This document shows positions 48,508-57,380 of a DNA stretch of 64,000 nucleotides, piece by piece. The DNA lies in assembly GCF_017654315.1 (NCBI RefSeq), contig NZ_CP072203.1, positions 2,108,001-2,172,000 of the forward strand, given 5' to 3'. The first letter of the stretch is position 1; the number at the start of each line of letters is the position of its first letter. The notes under the pieces are model-generated. The model ran no database searches, was not told the DNA's origin, and saw only the letters and a list, made by a program, of their open reading frames with translations. A program made the position numbers and the translations under genes. Source of the stretch: Gordonia polyisoprenivorans. Its GTDB lineage: Bacteria > Actinomycetota > Actinomycetes > Mycobacteriales > Mycobacteriaceae.

Positions 48508-49515
48508 ATGTCGTACATCCGCACCAATGTTGCCAACGGGGTCGGCGAGATCGTCCTCGACCGGCCCAAGGCCCTCAACGCGCTCGACCAGTCGATGGTC
48601 GACGACATGTATGACGTGCTGTTGCGCTGGGCCGACGATGACGGCATCGACACCGTGATGCTGACCTCGGGTACCGACCGCGCCTTCTGCGCGGGAGGCG
48701 ACATCCGTGCGATCCGTGACAGCGCGCTCGCCGGCGATACCGAGTCGATCACTCGTTACTTCTCCCACGAATACCGGCTCAATCAGTTGATCGCCGAGTA
48801 TCCCAAGGCGCATATCGCGCTGATCGACGGTGCTGCCATGGGTGGCGGTCTGGGAATCAGCGTCCATGGGGAGATCCGGGTGGTCACCGAGAAGGCGATG
48901 ATCGCGATGCCCGAGACCGCGATCGGCTTCTTTCCCGACATCGGATCCACCTACTTCTTGCCCCGGCTACCGCAGGGTGTCGGAATGTGGTTGGCGCTCA
49001 CCGGCGCCCGGGTCCGCGGATCGCAGGCGTTGTCGGTGGGTCTGGCGACGCACTTCGTACCGTCCGCCGAACTCGGTGGCGTTGCCGACCGAATCCGTTC
49101 CGGCGCACCACTCGGCGAGGTCTTGGTGCCCTCACCGGACAAGCACACCGACCACCCGCCGCTGCCCGTGGAGCAGATCGGTGAGTACTTCTCCGATACG
49201 AATGTCGCGGGGATCGTCGGGGGTCTGCGCGGTGCGGTCGGCGACGAGTGGGCCGCGCAGATGCTCGACCTCCTCGGCCACGCATCGCCGACCAGTCTCT
49301 GGGTCACCGCGTGCCTACTCGAACTCGGCGAGACCGCGATGCTCGACGAATGTCTGGAGCGCGAACTGCACTCCGCCGAAAAGATCACCGCAACCCACGA
49401 TTTCGCCGAAGGCGTGCGAGCGGTGCTGGTCGACAAGGACCGCAATCCCGCCTTCGTCCCCGCCGAGATCGACGACGTCGATCCCGCAGAGGTCTCTCGC
49501 ATCGTCGGTGTGTGA
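48508..49515 (+). CDS. 3-hydroxyisobutyryl-CoA hydrolase (enoyl-CoA hydratase superfamily)
   Basis: The 335-residue crotonase-fold protein is longer than enoyl-CoA hydratases (about 260) and has the HIBCH pattern: DRPKALNALDQSM, AFCAGGDIRAIRD, GAAMGGGLGISVHG (oxyanion hole), MPETAIGFFPDIGSTYFLPRLPQ with the catalytic Glu and Asp, and a C-terminal extension with DKDRNPAF. It would release 3-hydroxyisobutyrate from its CoA ester in valine breakdown; other 3-hydroxyacyl-CoA substrates are possible. Confidence 0.9.
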   Translation: MSYIRTNVANGVGEIVLDRPKALNALDQSMVDDMYDVLLRWADDDGIDTVMLTSGTDRAFCAGGDIRAIRDSALAGDTESITRYFSHEYRLNQLIAEYPKAHIALIDGAAMGGGLGISVHGEIRVVTEKAMIAMPETAIGFFPDIGSTYFLPRLPQGVGMWLALTGARVRGSQALSVGLATHFVPSAELGGVADRIRSGAPLGEVLVPSPDKHTDHPPLPVEQIGEYFSDTNVAGIVGGLRGAVGDEWAAQMLDLLGHASPTSLWVTACLLELGETAMLDECLERELHSAEKITATHDFAEGVRAVLVDKDRNPAFVPAEIDDVDPAEVSRIVGV

Positions 49516-49597
49516 CACCTCAGATCAATAGTTTGCCTCGAGAACTGTTGTCTTGGTGAGTATTCCGGAGATTATGGTCCGGCCAGCTCTGCTGCAC

Positions 49598-49649
49598 GCG
49601 GTCTCGAGGCTCGCCGCACGCGGCTCGCACCTCGACCATCGGGGGAAGA
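49598..49649. repeat. REP-like element A, copy 1
   Basis: 52 bases identical to 49758-49809. The centre forms a hairpin, GCCGC-AC-GCGGC, nested within CGAGG...CCTCG. The element ends in GACCATCGGGGGAAGA. Confidence 0.9.
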
Positions 49650-49651
49650 CG

Positions 49652-49730
49652 CCCATCCCGGTGGTCGAGGTGCCGAGGAGCGCCAGCGACGAGCCTCGAG
49701 GCCCCTTGTGCCGAAGGGATTCCGGGCCAC
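49652..49730. repeat. REP-like element B, copy 1
   Basis: 79 bases matching 49858-49936 with one substitution. Its core (GTGGTCGAGGTGC ... GACGAGCCTCGAG) resembles the reverse complement of element A, so A and B are opposite orientations or halves of one family. Confidence 0.88.
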
Positions 49731-49757
49731 CGCGGTCCGGTTCCAGCGCCAGCTCAG

Positions 49758-49809
49758 GCGGTCTCGAGGCTCGCCGCACGCGGCTCGCACCTCGACCATC
49801 GGGGGAAGA
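49758..49809. repeat. REP-like element A, copy 2
   Basis: 52 bases identical to copy 1 at 49598-49649, in the same orientation. Confidence 0.9.
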
Positions 49810-49857
49810 TGACTTGCCGCGAAAGGATGTTGACGCCCTTCCCATCCAATGGTCGTT

Positions 49858-49936
49858 CCCATCCCGGTGGTCGAGGTGCCGAGGAGCGCCAGCGACGAGC
49901 CTCGAGACCCCTTGTGCCGAAGGGATTCCGGGCCAC
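49858..49936. repeat. REP-like element B, copy 2, followed by an A-tail fragment
   Basis: 79 bases matching B copy 1. Twelve bases further on, ACCTCGACCATCGGG (49948-49962) is a fragment of the end of element A. Confidence 0.88.
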
Positions 49937-50048
49937 GGGCACGACGTACCTCGACCATCGGGTGGGCTGTCTCTATGGAGTTCTCAAAGATCAGATGCGG
50001 TCCCGGCGGCCGGCCGGGTGCAGGAATCAGTTAGTGGGGCAGGGTAGG

Positions 50049-51338
50049 TCAGGCTGCTGCGTCGTCGAGTCGCATGGTGCGTCGGTGATACGACGGTATC
50101 GGTCGGCGTTGCGGATCCACGCTGGCGGGTGGGATGAGCCAGGGGTGTCGGTCGAATCCCATGATGATGTCCCATCCGTGGTGGTGCACATCGTCGTGGC
50201 AGCTGGTGCACAGTAGGCAGCCGTTGTCGAGGTCGGTGGGACCACCGTCGGCCCAGTGGTGCACGTGGTGTGCTTGGCAGCGTCCGGCGTGTGTTCCGCA
50301 TTTGATGCAGCCGCGGTCACGCACCAGCAAGGCTTTGCGTTGGCCGGGGGTGAAGAAGCGTTCTTTGTGTCCGACGTCGAGGGGTACACCGTCAGTGTTG
50401 AGGATGATCTTGGTAATTGTGGTGTCACACGACAACAACTTGGCGGTGGCTTCGGTGATCGCGCCCATGTTCTGCAGGTCCCCACCGAGTGCCGGGTTGT
50501 CGGCCGACCAGGTCCACAACAGTCCGTTGGTCGGTTTCGCTGAGAAGGTGGTGTCGGCCAATCCTTGTGCCGCGAGTTCGACGATCGTCTCGAACGCGGC
50601 AGCACAGATTTGTTCGGGCGTGCGGGGATCGGGGGAGCCGTCGGGCTGCGGCTTGGGAGCTGACAAGGTTTCCATCAAAGTGCGGGTCTTTTCCCCCGCG
50701 ATGATGTCGAGGTTCGCTGAGATCTCCAACCGGCCGTCGTCGGTGATGCGGTCGGTGTAGGAGTTGATGTTCTTGTCTTCGGCGGCTGGTAACCCGCCGG
50801 GGGTTTCGGCCGCCAACTCGTTTCCGAGTTGCCGGGCGTGGAGATTGATTTCGGCGTGGGTGAAGCCGGCGAAGTAGTGCGACAAAAATTTCCGCAGGTA
50901 TTCGCACCGTTGGACGGTGTCGAGGGGTTCGGGGGAGCGGGTGTCGATGTGCGCCAGTCCGCGGACGATGGCGTCGGTGTGTTCGGAGGAGATGGACCCG
51001 TCGGCAGCGTGCGCCAACAAAATGTCGATATCGGTGGTGGCCGAGATGCGCACATACCGACCTGCGACCGAGGGTGCGAAGCCCATGCTGATCAACAGTT
51101 CTCGGAGTCGGGTGGTTTTGTGGTCGGCGACCCCCAGTCGGTCCATCTCGCCGGTGAGGGTGGTGGCGTGGTGATCAACCAGGTTCCGCAGTAGCAGGAC
51201 TTGTTTCATCGCGCCGAAAGCTTGGGGACCGGTCATCTCCGGATTCCATTGCAGGTCGTTGAGTTGGGTGACGATGGTGGCGAAGACTGCTTCGGCGTCA
51301 ACGGTTTCCGCGTCAAGGACTGTGGTGGATTCGATCAT
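50049..51338 (-). CDS. DUF222/HNH endonuclease domain protein (13E12 family)
   Basis: The 429-residue product starts at ATG 51338 with GGGGAGGGG upstream (the frame is open 27 codons further). Residues 1-300 form the helical DUF222 region, and the C-terminus is an HNH nuclease: CIKCG ... CQAHHVHHWADGGPTDLDNGCLLCTSCHDDVHH, with Cys zinc ligands and the HH of the active site. This family is multi-copy in mycobacteria and Gordonia-like genomes and was named after REP13E12 elements; its biological role is unsettled. Base composition looks less GC-rich than its neighbours. REP-like repeats lie on both sides, which suggests mobility or recombination. Confidence 0.9.
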   Translation of the reverse strand: MIESTTVLDAETVDAEAVFATIVTQLNDLQWNPEMTGPQAFGAMKQVLLLRNLVDHHATTLTGEMDRLGVADHKTTRLRELLISMGFAPSVAGRYVRISATTDIDILLAHAADGSISSEHTDAIVRGLAHIDTRSPEPLDTVQRCEYLRKFLSHYFAGFTHAEINLHARQLGNELAAETPGGLPAAEDKNINSYTDRITDDGRLEISANLDIIAGEKTRTLMETLSAPKPQPDGSPDPRTPEQICAAAFETIVELAAQGLADTTFSAKPTNGLLWTWSADNPALGGDLQNMGAITEATAKLLSCDTTITKIILNTDGVPLDVGHKERFFTPGQRKALLVRDRGCIKCGTHAGRCQAHHVHHWADGGPTDLDNGCLLCTSCHDDVHHHGWDIIMGFDRHPWLIPPASVDPQRRPIPSYHRRTMRLDDAAA

Positions 51339-51755
51339 GGGCCCCTCCCCGGTGGCTGATCGGTGTGATGGCTCCAGTGTACAGGAAAGTGTGTTCGATG
51401 CAAGGGGGTTTTCCATCAATTCTGCTTGTGGACAACGTGTTTCGGCACTGACTTTCCTGTCGGTGGGGTGTGGTATGGGATTCAGTTTTCACTGCGCGGA
51501 TGTTCGATGTGGTTGAGATACTGCGCATCTCGCCGGGTCTCGAGGCTCGCCGCACGCGGCTCGCACCTCGACCATCGGGAGGGATAGGTATTCGATTATC
51601 GGGGGAAGGTCTCGGCCTTCGGGAGGGAATGGTTACGGCCATCGGGGGGAAGAGTTACGGCCATCGGGAGGGAAAGGTCCTCGGCCTTCGGGAGGGAAAG
51701 GTTGCGCTGATCGGAAGGGGGAAGGTCCTCGACCATTGGGGTATCGGGGGAGGAG
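51339..51755. other. 417-base non-coding gap upstream of the HNH gene
   Basis: The first 190 bases are relatively AT-rich and hold the HNH gene promoter region, with no clear hexamer. The remainder consists of REP element A copy 3 and a degenerate minisatellite. No gene is supported. Confidence 0.6.
51536..51579. repeat. REP-like element A, copy 3
   Basis: 44 bases identical to the central part of A copies 1 and 2, on the far side of the HNH gene and in the same orientation. It runs straight into the minisatellite. Confidence 0.9.
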
Positions 51756-51760
51756 TTACG
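51569..51760. repeat. Degenerate G-rich minisatellite (about 8-9 units of 20-25 bp)
   Basis: Units follow the pattern CGGCCATCGGGAGGGAAAGG with a variable 3-6 base end; the best copies lie at 51613-51705. The first unit is the end of REP element A copy 3, and the last touches the stop codon of the lipoprotein gene. A purine-rich strand bias is obvious. An open frame passes through, but unit lengths are not multiples of three. Confidence 0.8.
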
Positions 51761-52430
51761 GGGTCAGCTCGAACCAGCCGGAGAGGGTTGCGGTGTCCGC
51801 GTCCGACGGCATCGCCGGTGTCGACGAATCTTCAAAAGGGCCCTCATCGTTGGGGGAGAACGGATTTGCGGTCGACGCAGTGGCTTCGGGGCAGGTGAAG
51901 TGTCCGGCGGCAAGAGTGGATGACATGGCGGTCACGGTCAGCCGGCAGGTGGCGGAGGAGCGGTACACCCCGTGTACCAAGACTCCGACGAGAGCGGTGA
52001 TCGGCCCTGTGAGTGGACCGGGAGCCGGGGTGCCGGCGACCGGAGGTGGTCCGCCACCGGTGAGATCGCCTGCAAGGAACTCCAACTGAGCGCCATCGGT
52101 ACCCGGACCGGAAAAAGTGAAGAGCAACGAGTCCGGCGGGACCTCCGGGCCTGCGTTGCCCGACTTCGCAAACGAGTAGCAGCGTCCGGTGCCCCCGGAC
52201 GGGCTGACCGCGACAAGCATGCGGCCCCGGGTGAATCGAAGATCGTAGGCGACGCGATCGATCGCACCCGTCGGCGGCGTCCGTGCGCACTCGCGCGGAT
52301 CGAGCCGGAGCGACTCATGCTGCACCGACGACCCCGACACCCTGCTGGGAGGCGTCGAGGTGTCACACCCGCAGATCGTTGCGATGACGGCCAGCACGCA
52401 GAGTGCGCCCCACCGGCGAGAGACGGTCAC
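51756..52430 (-). CDS. Putative lipoprotein of unknown function
   Basis: The 224-residue product has a short signal (WGALCVLAVIATICGC) ending in a lipobox-like ICGC, so the mature protein would begin at Cys about 21 and be anchored outside the membrane. The rest has paired Cys residues and a beta-rich composition resembling small actinobacterial Lpp proteins; no enzyme motif is seen. Start: GTG 52430; a TTG at 52442 overlapping the prfC stop is possible. It directly follows prfC. Its stop adjoins the minisatellite. Confidence 0.72.
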   Translation of the reverse strand: MTVSRRWGALCVLAVIATICGCDTSTPPSRVSGSSVQHESLRLDPRECARTPPTGAIDRVAYDLRFTRGRMLVAVSPSGGTGRCYSFAKSGNAGPEVPPDSLLFTFSGPGTDGAQLEFLAGDLTGGGPPPVAGTPAPGPLTGPITALVGVLVHGVYRSSATCRLTVTAMSSTLAAGHFTCPEATASTANPFSPNDEGPFEDSSTPAMPSDADTATLSGWFELTP

Positions 52431-52438
52431 CGGACCTG

Positions 52439-54049
52439 TCAATCAGCGGCTGCGACAAGCGGTTCCAGGAGGAGATCGGGGTGTTCCTTCTCGATGTACT
52501 GCAGGCGCCACTTGTCACTGAACAGTGCGAGGATCACCCCGTCGCTGCTCCGGGTGAACACCTCGACGCCGCGCTGACGGTTGAGCTCGTCGGCGCTGTC
52601 GGCGTCGGTGCGTCGCGCCAGGGTGTAGCCGAGCGGTTCGATGATGGTGTCGACGTTGTACTCGGCCTTCATGCGGGCGGTGACGACCTCGAACTGCATC
52701 GGACCGACCGCAGCGAGAACCGGTGAGGCGTCGCCGCGCAACTCGTTGCGCAACACCTGCACGACGCCTTCACTGTCGAGCTGGTCCATGCCCTTGCGGA
52801 ACTGCTTGTACTTGTCGGCGGTGGTGGCACGCAACGACGAGAAGTGCTCGGGCGCAAACGAAGGGATGGGCGGGAACTGGATGCGTGGGTCGTCGTAGAG
52901 AGTGTCGCCGGGCGCCAGGGCGGTCGCGTTGACCAGTCCCACGACGTCGCCGGGAAAGGCGGTGTCGACGGTCGAGCGATCACGGCCGAAGACCGACTGG
53001 GCATACTTGGTGGCGAACGGTTTTCCGGTTTGTGCGTGCGTCACGACCATGCCGCGTTCGAACTCGCCGGACACGATTCGCATGAACGCCAATCGATCCC
53101 GGTGGCTCGAATCCATGCCGGCCTGCACCTTGAACACCACGGCGCTGAACGGATCGGTGGGCTCGCGGACCTCGCCGTCGATCCCGGCGCGCGCGACCGG
53201 CGTCGGTGCGAGTTCGACGAGGGTCTCGAGTAGTTGGCGCACACCGAAATTCAGCATCGCCGAGGCGAAGATCATCGGCGAGGTCTGCCCACCGAGAAAG
53301 AGTTCCTGATCGTGATCCTGGCCCATCTCGGTGAGCAACTCGCTCTCCTCGACGGCCTCGGTCCACGCCTGCTCCTCGCGCGCGCTCGCGGCGTCGGCAT
53401 CCATCAGCTCCTCGGGAGCGATGGTGGCGCCACCGGCGGTGCGGGTGAAGTGGATGTAGCGGCCGGTCCGGCGATCGAGCAATCCGCGGAAGTCGCCGGC
53501 GATACCGACGGGAAAGAACAGGGGCGTCGGCAGTAGACCGATGCGCTCGCTGATCTCGTCGATCAACTCCAGCGGCGTGCGCCCCGGGCGGTCCCATTTG
53601 TTGATGACGGTGATCACCGGGATGCCGCGATGACGACACACCTGGAACAGCTTGAGGGTTTGCGGCTCCAGCCCCTTGGCGGCGTCGATCAGCATGACCG
53701 CCGCGTCGACCGCGGTCAGCACCCGATAAGTGTCCTCGGAGAAGTCGGCGTGACCGGGGGTGTCGACGAGGTTGATGACGGCGGGTTCGTCGTCGGGTCC
53801 GGCGGTGGCGGGCAGATAGTTGAACTGCAACGCGGTCGAGCTGACCGAGATGCCGCGCGCCTTCTCCATCTCCATCCAGTCAGAGACCGTGGACTTGCGG
53901 CCGGCCTTGCCGTGGATGGCGCCGGCCTCGCTGATCATGCGGGCGTGCAGCGCCAGCGCCTCGGTCATGGTCGACTTGCCGGCGTCGGGGTGGGAGATGA
54001 TGGCGAAGGTACGACGCCGGCGGACCTCGTCGGCAACGGAAGAACTCAC
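52439..54049 (-). CDS. prfC: Peptide chain release factor 3
   Basis: The 536-residue translational GTPase removes RF1/RF2 from the ribosome after termination. G motifs: ISHPDAGKSTMTEAL (G1), DTPGHADF (G3), NKWDRPG (G4). Domain II and the RF3 C-terminal domain follow (FQFPPIPSFAPEHFSSL-like segment, here shortened to QFPPIPSFAPEHF, and GPMQFEVV). The length is typical of RF3. The downstream lipoprotein gene starts within a few bases. Confidence 0.95.
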   Translation of the reverse strand: MSSSVADEVRRRRTFAIISHPDAGKSTMTEALALHARMISEAGAIHGKAGRKSTVSDWMEMEKARGISVSSTALQFNYLPATAGPDDEPAVINLVDTPGHADFSEDTYRVLTAVDAAVMLIDAAKGLEPQTLKLFQVCRHRGIPVITVINKWDRPGRTPLELIDEISERIGLLPTPLFFPVGIAGDFRGLLDRRTGRYIHFTRTAGGATIAPEELMDADAASAREEQAWTEAVEESELLTEMGQDHDQELFLGGQTSPMIFASAMLNFGVRQLLETLVELAPTPVARAGIDGEVREPTDPFSAVVFKVQAGMDSSHRDRLAFMRIVSGEFERGMVVTHAQTGKPFATKYAQSVFGRDRSTVDTAFPGDVVGLVNATALAPGDTLYDDPRIQFPPIPSFAPEHFSSLRATTADKYKQFRKGMDQLDSEGVVQVLRNELRGDASPVLAAVGPMQFEVVTARMKAEYNVDTIIEPLGYTLARRTDADSADELNRQRGVEVFTRSSDGVILALFSDKWRLQYIEKEHPDLLLEPLVAAAD

Positions 54050-54133
54050 CTGTTGAGGCTATCGGGCCAGGCCGCGGCGTCCCAAACCCACGAGCCCGGA
54101 CCGCTCGGCCGCCTGACCCCCTCGGCGTCCCGA

Positions 54134-55150
54134 CTACTCGAACGGCACCGGCGGCATCTTGACGACCTGGGCCGCGTAGCTCAGGCCTGCGCCGAATCCG
54201 AGCAGCAGCGCGGTGTCGCCGGGTTTGGCCTTTCCGGTGGAGAGCAGATCCTCCATCGCGAGTGGGATCGACGCCGCCGAGGTGTTGCCGGTGTACTCGA
54301 TGTCGTTGGCGACGACGGTGCGCTCGGGCAGGTGCAAGCTCTTGGCGAGCAGTTCGTTGATCCTCGAGTTCGCCTGATGCGGAACGAAGACGTCGAGGTC
54401 CTCGGTGCCGATCTTGGCGGCCTCGAGGGCGCGCTGGGCGGCCTTACCCATCTCGAACGCGGCCCACCGGAAGACGGCGGTGCCCTGAAGTCGCACGTAG
54501 GGGCGCTGAACGCGGTCGCCGTCGAGGAAGGTGACCCAGTCGATGTCCTGACGGATCGCGTCGTACTGCGAACCGTCGCTACCCCAGATCACCGGGCCGA
54601 GCTGCTGGTCCTCGGTCGGTCCGACGACCACGGCGCCGGCGCCGTCACCGAAGATGAAGCAGTTGCCGCGGTCGGTCATGTCCAGCGTCACCGACAGCTG
54701 CTCGGCACCGATGACCAGCACGTGGGTGGCACTTCCGCCGCGCACCATGTCCGATGCCAGCGCCATCGCGTAGCCGAAGCCGGCGCAGCCGACGGTCACG
54801 TCGAAGGCCGGGACGCCGTTACAGCCGAGTTCGGTGGCAACCTTGGTCGCACCGGCCGGCGTCAATAGCAGGTGGGTGTTGGTCGCGAGGATCACCGCAT
54901 CGATGTCGGACCCCGACAGCAGCGCGTTGGCGATCGCCGTGCGGCCGGCCGCGACCGACATCTGAGTGACGTCTTCGTCGCGCCGCGCGAATCGGCGGGT
55001 CTTGATGCCGGTGCGGGTGTAGATCCACTCGTCGGAGGAATCGATGTGCTCGCAGATCTCGTCGTTGGTCACGACGCGCTCGGGGCGGTACGCGCCGATT
55101 CCGAGCATCCCGATGTTGTTCACACCGGTCTTGTCGGCGATCACGGTCAT
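54134..55150 (-). CDS. fabH: 3-oxoacyl-ACP synthase III, canonical FabH
   Basis: The 338-residue thiolase-fold condensing enzyme starts fatty acid synthesis (or links FAS-I primers to FAS-II) by joining acyl-CoA to malonyl-ACP. The catalytic triad is Cys122 (VGCAGFGYA), His258 (VPHQANSR) and Asn289 (TGNTSAAS). The sequence, including [14 protein letters not shown] and [10 protein letters not shown], closely follows mycobacterial FabH as I recall it. GGAAGGAA lies upstream of the ATG. A second paralogue lies 3.2 kb away on the same strand, with an ABC exporter between. Confidence 0.93.
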   Translation of the reverse strand: MTVIADKTGVNNIGMLGIGAYRPERVVTNDEICEHIDSSDEWIYTRTGIKTRRFARRDEDVTQMSVAAGRTAIANALLSGSDIDAVILATNTHLLLTPAGATKVATELGCNGVPAFDVTVGCAGFGYAMALASDMVRGGSATHVLVIGAEQLSVTLDMTDRGNCFIFGDGAGAVVVGPTEDQQLGPVIWGSDGSQYDAIRQDIDWVTFLDGDRVQRPYVRLQGTAVFRWAAFEMGKAAQRALEAAKIGTEDLDVFVPHQANSRINELLAKSLHLPERTVVANDIEYTGNTSAASIPLAMEDLLSTGKAKPGDTALLLGFGAGLSYAAQVVKMPPVPFE

Positions 55151-55263
55151 AAGTGGGTTCCTTCCGCTATGCGACTCGCCATAGACCGTCTCACATGTCG
55201 CCGCTACTGGGAAGTAGAGGTGTCCGGCCAGGTTGTCGGCCGCACTTCCCGCATGTCACGGAT

Positions 55264-55286
55264 TCGCGGACCCTGGATGTCCGCGA
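55264..55286. promoter_or_regulatory. Inverted repeat in the divergent fabH/ABC exporter region
   Basis: TCGCGGAC (55264-55271) and GTCCGCGA (55279-55286) form a perfect 8-base inverted repeat with a 7-base centre in the 258-base gap between the fabH and ABC genes. It is a candidate operator. A near-palindrome TGTACATGTGCA lies at 55316-55327. Confidence 0.4.
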
Positions 55287-55408
55287 TTCGGTGAATTCTC
55301 GTCGGTACGCGGGTCTGTACATGTGCAGGCGTCGGAAATCGGACAGATCCACCGACAGGACAGATGACGGCCTTGAGAATGGTGAACAGAGTCGAGGAGA
55401 GGGAACCC

Positions 55409-56422
55409 ATGATCCATGCACGAGGTCTCGTGCAGACCTTCCACACCGGGCGCGGCAAACAGAAACGAGAGGTTCGCGCGGTCGACGGGGTCGACCTCGA
55501 CATCGCCGAGGGTGAGGTCGTCGGCTTCCTCGGACCCAACGGTGCAGGCAAGACGACGACGCTGCGAATGCTGACCACGCTGCTACGGCCCACCGCGGGC
55601 ACCGCCACGGTCAACGGCTACGACGTGGTGCGCGACGCGGTGATGGTGCGGCGGAGCATCGGCTACGTGTCGCAGGCCGGCGGAACGTTCAGCCAGGCGC
55701 AGGCCGGGGACGAGGTCGTCGATCACGGCATGCTCTACGGCATGTCGCGCGCCGACGCCACACGGCGCGGCAAGGCACTCTTCGAGCAGCTGCAACTCGA
55801 CGGACTCTGGGAACGCATGCCCAAGAACATGTCCGGCGGTCAGAAGCGGCGCCTCGACATCGCCATGGGACTCGTTCACGACCCGGCCCTGGTGTTCCTC
55901 GACGAGCCGACCACCGGCCTCGACCCGCAGGCCCGGGCCAACCTGTGGGAGCACATCCGGCGGCTGCGCACCGAACACGGGGCGACGATCTTCTTGACGA
56001 CGCACTACCTCGACGAGGCCGACGAACTCTCGGATCGCATCCTCATCATCGACAACGGCCGGATCGTGGCGGCCGACACCGCGGACAACCTCAAGTCGCG
56101 GGTGTCCGGTGATCTCGTCGACCTCGAGATCTCCGACGCCGCCCAGGTGTCCACCGCGGCCGCCAAACTGGCGACCATCGCGGGCTCGGTGGAGACCCTC
56201 GACCGCCACGTTCGAGGTCGGGTGCAGCACGCCGGCCGTCACATCCCGTCGTTGCTCCGTGAATTGACCTCGGAATCCATCGAATTGGACTCCATCGAGA
56301 TCATCCGACCAACCCTCGACGACGTCTTCCTCACCATGACCGGCAGATCGTTGCGCGACGCCGAAGCCGCGACGGAGAACGCCGCGGAGACCGAGATCGA
56401 GAACGAAGGAGTACTGCGATGA
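55409..56422 (+). CDS. ABC-2 type exporter, ATP-binding subunit (DrrA-like)
   Basis: The 337-residue product starts at ATG 55409 after GAGGAGAGGG. Motifs: Walker A LGPNGAGKTTTLRML, Q-loop, signature NMSGGQKRRLDIAMG, Walker B LVFLDEPTTGLDPQ, and a C-terminal extension typical of the DrrA daunorubicin-resistance group (DLVDLEISDAAQV ... RPTLDDVFLTMTGRSLRD). It pairs with the permease whose ATG overlaps its stop. The substrate could be a drug or a lipid. Confidence 0.92.
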   Translation: MIHARGLVQTFHTGRGKQKREVRAVDGVDLDIAEGEVVGFLGPNGAGKTTTLRMLTTLLRPTAGTATVNGYDVVRDAVMVRRSIGYVSQAGGTFSQAQAGDEVVDHGMLYGMSRADATRRGKALFEQLQLDGLWERMPKNMSGGQKRRLDIAMGLVHDPALVFLDEPTTGLDPQARANLWEHIRRLRTEHGATIFLTTHYLDEADELSDRILIIDNGRIVAADTADNLKSRVSGDLVDLEISDAAQVSTAAAKLATIAGSVETLDRHVRGRVQHAGRHIPSLLRELTSESIELDSIEIIRPTLDDVFLTMTGRSLRDAEAATENAAETEIENEGVLR

Positions 56423-57180
56423 CCTTCCTGCGTGAATCCCACATCGTCTTCCGCCGCCAGATCCGGATGAACCTGCGCAATCCCGCATGGGTGGTCATCG
56501 GGGTCCTGCAGCCGGTGCTCTATCTCGTGCTGTTCGGACCGCTGCTCAAACCCCTCGTAGCCCAATTCCCCGGTGGCGCAGACAATCCCTACACCTTCCT
56601 GGTGCCCGGCCTGCTCGTGCAGCTCGGCATGTTCGGGGCGATGTTCGCCGGATTCAGCCTCATCGGCGAATGGCGAGAAGGCGTCATCGAGGCCGAGCGG
56701 GTGACTCCGGCGAGCCGCACCGCGATGCTCACCGGCCGGTTGATGCGTGACCTCCTGCAACTGTTCGTGCAGGCGCTGATCCTGGTACTGCTCGGCTGGG
56801 CGATGGGGATGCGCGGCTCGGTGATCGGGGTGATCGTCGGCATCGTCATCACGCTACTCATCGGCGGGGCCTGCGCGGCGGCGTCGAATGCGTTGGCGCT
56901 CACCACCAAGAGCGAGGACGTGATGGCGCCGGTGATCAACATGGTGTTGATGCCGGTACTGCTGCTCTCGGGCATTCTGCTGCCGATGACCCTCGGCCCG
57001 GCCTGGTTGCAGCGGCTCAGCGACTTCATGCCCTTCCGCTGGATCGTCGACGGCGTCCGCGACACCTTCGGCGGTGACATCGCGACGATGGCGGTGCTGT
57101 GGTCGGTGCTCGCCGCGGCGATTCTCGCGGCACTCGGGACCTGGTGGGGGACATCGGTGTTCCGGAAGGAGAATGCCTGA
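56419..57180 (+). CDS. ABC-2 type exporter, permease subunit (DrrB-like)
   Basis: The 253-residue product has six predicted helices (first at about 25-43) and the ABC-2 motif MPFRWIVDGVRDTFGG near the last helix. Its ATG overlaps the stop of the ATP-binding subunit by four bases, so the two form one transporter. Regulation may come from the inverted repeat upstream of the operon. Confidence 0.92.
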   Translation: MTFLRESHIVFRRQIRMNLRNPAWVVIGVLQPVLYLVLFGPLLKPLVAQFPGGADNPYTFLVPGLLVQLGMFGAMFAGFSLIGEWREGVIEAERVTPASRTAMLTGRLMRDLLQLFVQALILVLLGWAMGMRGSVIGVIVGIVITLLIGGACAAASNALALTTKSEDVMAPVINMVLMPVLLLSGILLPMTLGPAWLQRLSDFMPFRWIVDGVRDTFGGDIATMAVLWSVLAAAILAALGTWWGTSVFRKENA

Positions 57181-57253
57181 CGAGAGGGTCCGATCACGTT
57201 CCGTTCTGAAGGCTCGCGGGACGCCGAAGGCCCTAGCCGATCGCACGTTGCTC

Positions 57254-57333
57254 GTTGATTCCCGCTGGTCGATTCCCTTCCCGCGCGCCGAGTTCGTTGT
57301 GCGGGAGGGAAAACGACCAGCGCGAGCATCAAC
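57254..57333. repeat. Palindromic element P, copy 1
   Basis: An 80-base imperfect palindrome: arms at 57264-57284 and 57301-57321 match at 18 of 21 positions, extended outward by GTTGAT...ATCAAC. The core aligns along its whole length with the element at 58335-58396. It lies 48 bases before the AbiEi-like gene. Confidence 0.8.
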
Positions 57334-57380
57334 TCGGTGTCGGAGGGAACCGCACCGACACCGGCTGCGTCCAACCGTGC

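Larger units (their letters stand above)
49516..50048. other. 533-base non-coding repeat island
   Basis: This gap holds two copies each of REP-like elements A and B plus a fragment of A (see separate entries). Outside them I see no coding potential, promoter or RNA gene. Open frames across the region are by-products of the repeats. Confidence 0.7.

Noticed and set aside
49598..49962. CRISPR array
   Set aside because: Repeats A and B are 52 and 79 bases, alternate, and have no regular unique spacers; no cas genes are present.
51470..51898. 142-codon open frame through the minisatellite
   Set aside because: Unit lengths are not multiples of three, the product has no stable repeat register, and it overlaps the lipoprotein gene on the other strand.
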